Assembly: GCA_007378985.1 (NCBI GenBank)
Contig: VMHB01000008.1
Coordinates: 1,420-8,603 of the forward strand
Length of the DNA stretch: 7,184 nucleotides
Direction: 5' to 3'
Origin: Parcubacteria group bacterium Greene0714_7
GTDB lineage: Bacteria > Patescibacteria > Paceibacteria > UBA9973 > UBA2103
Positions within the stretch are counted from its first letter, which is position 1. Every line of letters starts with the position of its first letter. Below the pieces are notes generated by a model, which ran no database searches, was not told the DNA's origin, and worked only from the letters and a program-made list of their open reading frames with translations. Of this stretch, positions 6,248-7,184 are shown in pieces. A program made the translations under genes and the position numbers.

Positions 6248-6825
6248 GGGTCGCCATGCGATTGTACAAGCCAGTTCGTGCACTCTCTCTTAGACTTTTA
6301 GAGAGAGTTAATCGAACCAAAGCAAAGCACAGTGTTTTGAAGTGAAATCCCAGTCTGTGGCTCGCGAGAGTGCAGATGAAGGGGGAAAGTAGCATTTATT
6401 AGCTTGAATATCAGTTTGTGGCATAACGTGTAGGCTATCCTGCGAGTACGTGGAGAAAGCTACTGTGTTGAAGAATATGCACGTTATGTGTAGTGATATC
6501 GAGATAGTAAAAAACGGTTTGTATGGTTACCGTGGGAGATCTTGTATGATCCTCTTGGTGTGATAACCTTGAGGTATAGAATATAATTCTAAAAATCATG
6601 CAAGAAGTCAGCAGAGTTCGTAGTACCGAGAGGGAACTTTGGGGCGGTCGCAAAAGACGCCTTAAGAAACCAATCGGGAAGGAACAAATTCATAGGGAAA
6701 AACTTAATCCACATTGAGAAAAATTGGAAAAAAAGCAAAAACCTATGAAAACCGCTAGGGTACGGGAAAACCGTTTGCCCAGTGGTGTGGGAACACTTGA
6801 CAAGTAATTGAAAGTGTATTCTAAT
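6248..6825 (+). mobile_element. Group II intron, small and without reverse transcriptase, before A1398
   Basis: Domain V is read at 6752-6785: 34 bases, triad CGC at its positions 2-4 with a G-U at the centre, a 2-base bulge (TT) on the 3' side and a GAAAA loop. Domain VI follows: GGGA-ACACTT pairs with AAGTGT-A-TTCT, leaving A6818 bulged, 7 bases before the 3' end. The 3' end is AAT, and the exon resumes at ACCGCCCGTC (A1398). EBS1 GAGTAC (6444-6449) matches IBS1 GTACTC (6242-6247), which fixes the 5' site. The wording GGGAGATCTT (about 6535) and AAGAAGTCAGCAGAG (6602-6616) is typical of bacterial group II domains II-IV. The 5' end reads GGGTC, not the usual GTGYG. With only about 120 bases left in domain IV there is no reverse transcriptase, so splicing is either self-catalysed or helped by a protein encoded elsewhere. 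Confidence 0.8.
6752..6785 (+). other. Group II intron domain V
   Basis: This catalytic hairpin starts CCGCTAGGGT and ends GCCCAGTGG. Pairs C-G, C-G, G-U, C-G and U-A are followed by an unpaired A, then GGG/CCC and the upper stem ACGG/CCGT. C2-G3-C4 is the catalytic triad form also known from some other group II introns. Confidence 0.75.
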
Positions 6826-6912
6826 ACCGCCCGTCAAGCCAGGGAAGCCGGGAATACCCGAAGTATGCATTCGTGCATCCTAAGGTAAGTTCGGTAACAA
6901 GGGCTAAGTCGT
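6826..6912 (+). rRNA. rrs: 16S rRNA exon 4 (positions 1398-1498)
   Basis: The exon runs from ACCGCCCGTCAAGCC to GGGCTAAGTCGT and covers helix 44. It is 87 bases against 101 in E. coli, so helix 44 is somewhat short. It ends in T6912, equal to U1498. The remaining 3' end with the anti-Shine-Dalgarno is outside the window. Confidence 0.88.
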
Positions 6913-7184
6913 AGAGGTAATCTGCCTTGTTGCGACCTTAGTGAGTAATCACTAATGAAAAATCTAACTGTATCGGTGAACCCCTCCTCTTTATGATGTG
7001 GTATCATAAAGGAATGAAGGCAATACCGAGGGAAGCTCAAATAATTTATTGAATTGATTCAAGAGCATGTTACTGCTCTCATGTGAGTGAAAAATTATAT
7101 TTGTAGCCCCGTAGAGACTACACGTTGGCTCCTCTGTAACAAAGAGGATGAAGATATAGTCCATGCCGTAATGAAAATTATGGA
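6913..7184 (+). mobile_element. Group I intron 4 after U1498, cut by window edge
   Basis: P1 pairs exon GTCGT (6908-6912) with intron GCGAC (6932-6936), with the U-G at the cut, extended by TAA/TTA past a bulged C. The seven bases just before it, CCTTGTT (6925-6931), are complementary to AACAAGG, the 16S sequence expected right after U1498, giving a full P10. P2 is TAGTG/CACTA (6939-6954). Core motifs are CCGAGGGAAGCTCA (7026-7039), AGCCCCGTAGAGACTA (7105-7120) and AAGATATAGTCC (7151-7162). P3 is CTAAC with GTTGG. P8 is a short CCTCT/AGAGG hairpin with no gene. No endonuclease gene is seen before the edge. An ATG at 7180 lies at the very end. Confidence 0.85.

Noticed and set aside
5864..6395. 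Small frames inside 16S exon 3 and the group II intron
   Set aside because: They overlap conserved rRNA or ribozyme structure and show no protein family features.
6598..6717. 39-codon frame in group II domain IV as a reverse transcriptase remnant
   Set aside because: No reverse transcriptase motif is visible; the opening likeness is to intron RNA wording, not to a protein domain.

Overview
The window carries the 5' part of a 16S rRNA gene that is split by at least four introns, preceded by a few small genes. The rRNA sequence suggests a member of the Candidate Phyla Radiation (Patescibacteria), with a Parcubacteria-like look in the stretch downstream of position 517. This placement rests on signature recall and not on a search. 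Two upstream genes and the first region's C-terminal motif also look like small CPR proteins.

Layout. 1-312 is the 3' part of a cupin gene, cut by the window edge. 415-1146 is a hypothetical protein gene with its own promoter (331-359). It seems to carry a late frameshift, because its terminator (1121-1164) overlaps the annotated 3' end. 1165-1390 has no convincing gene but holds a palindromic CCCTC/GAGGG-type repeat. 1391-1708 encodes a three-helix membrane protein and 1757-2125 a small secreted protein, followed by a strong terminator (2133-2170). 2171-2338 is structured and non-coding, ending in a second terminator-like hairpin.

The rRNA promoter (TTGACC, 16 bp, TATAAT; 2348-2375) and a roughly 200-base leader come before the 16S gene. 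The mature 16S starts near 2579. Exon 1 (2579-3251) has an approximately 200-base structured insertion in the V2 region. Intron 1 (3252-4185, after U516) is group I with a LAGLIDADG endonuclease gene broken by one in-frame TGA. Exon 2 is 4186-4462. Intron 2 (about 4463-5563, near U793) is group I with an intact LAGLIDADG gene inserted in P8. Exon 3 (about 5564-6247) has an expanded V7. Intron 3 (6248-6825, before A1398) is a small group II intron without a reverse transcriptase: domain V, domain VI with a bulged A, and an EBS1 match are visible. Exon 4 is 6826-6912. Intron 4 (from 6913, after U1498) is group I and runs off the window. E. coli numbering is used throughout.

How it works together: the four introns must be removed from one precursor before a functional 16S can form. 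They sit in or beside the most conserved functional sites (530 loop, 790 loop, decoding region, m3U1498 region). Two LAGLIDADG genes point to homing as the way the group I introns arrived. The exons show compensated helix changes, so the rRNA looks functional rather than decayed.
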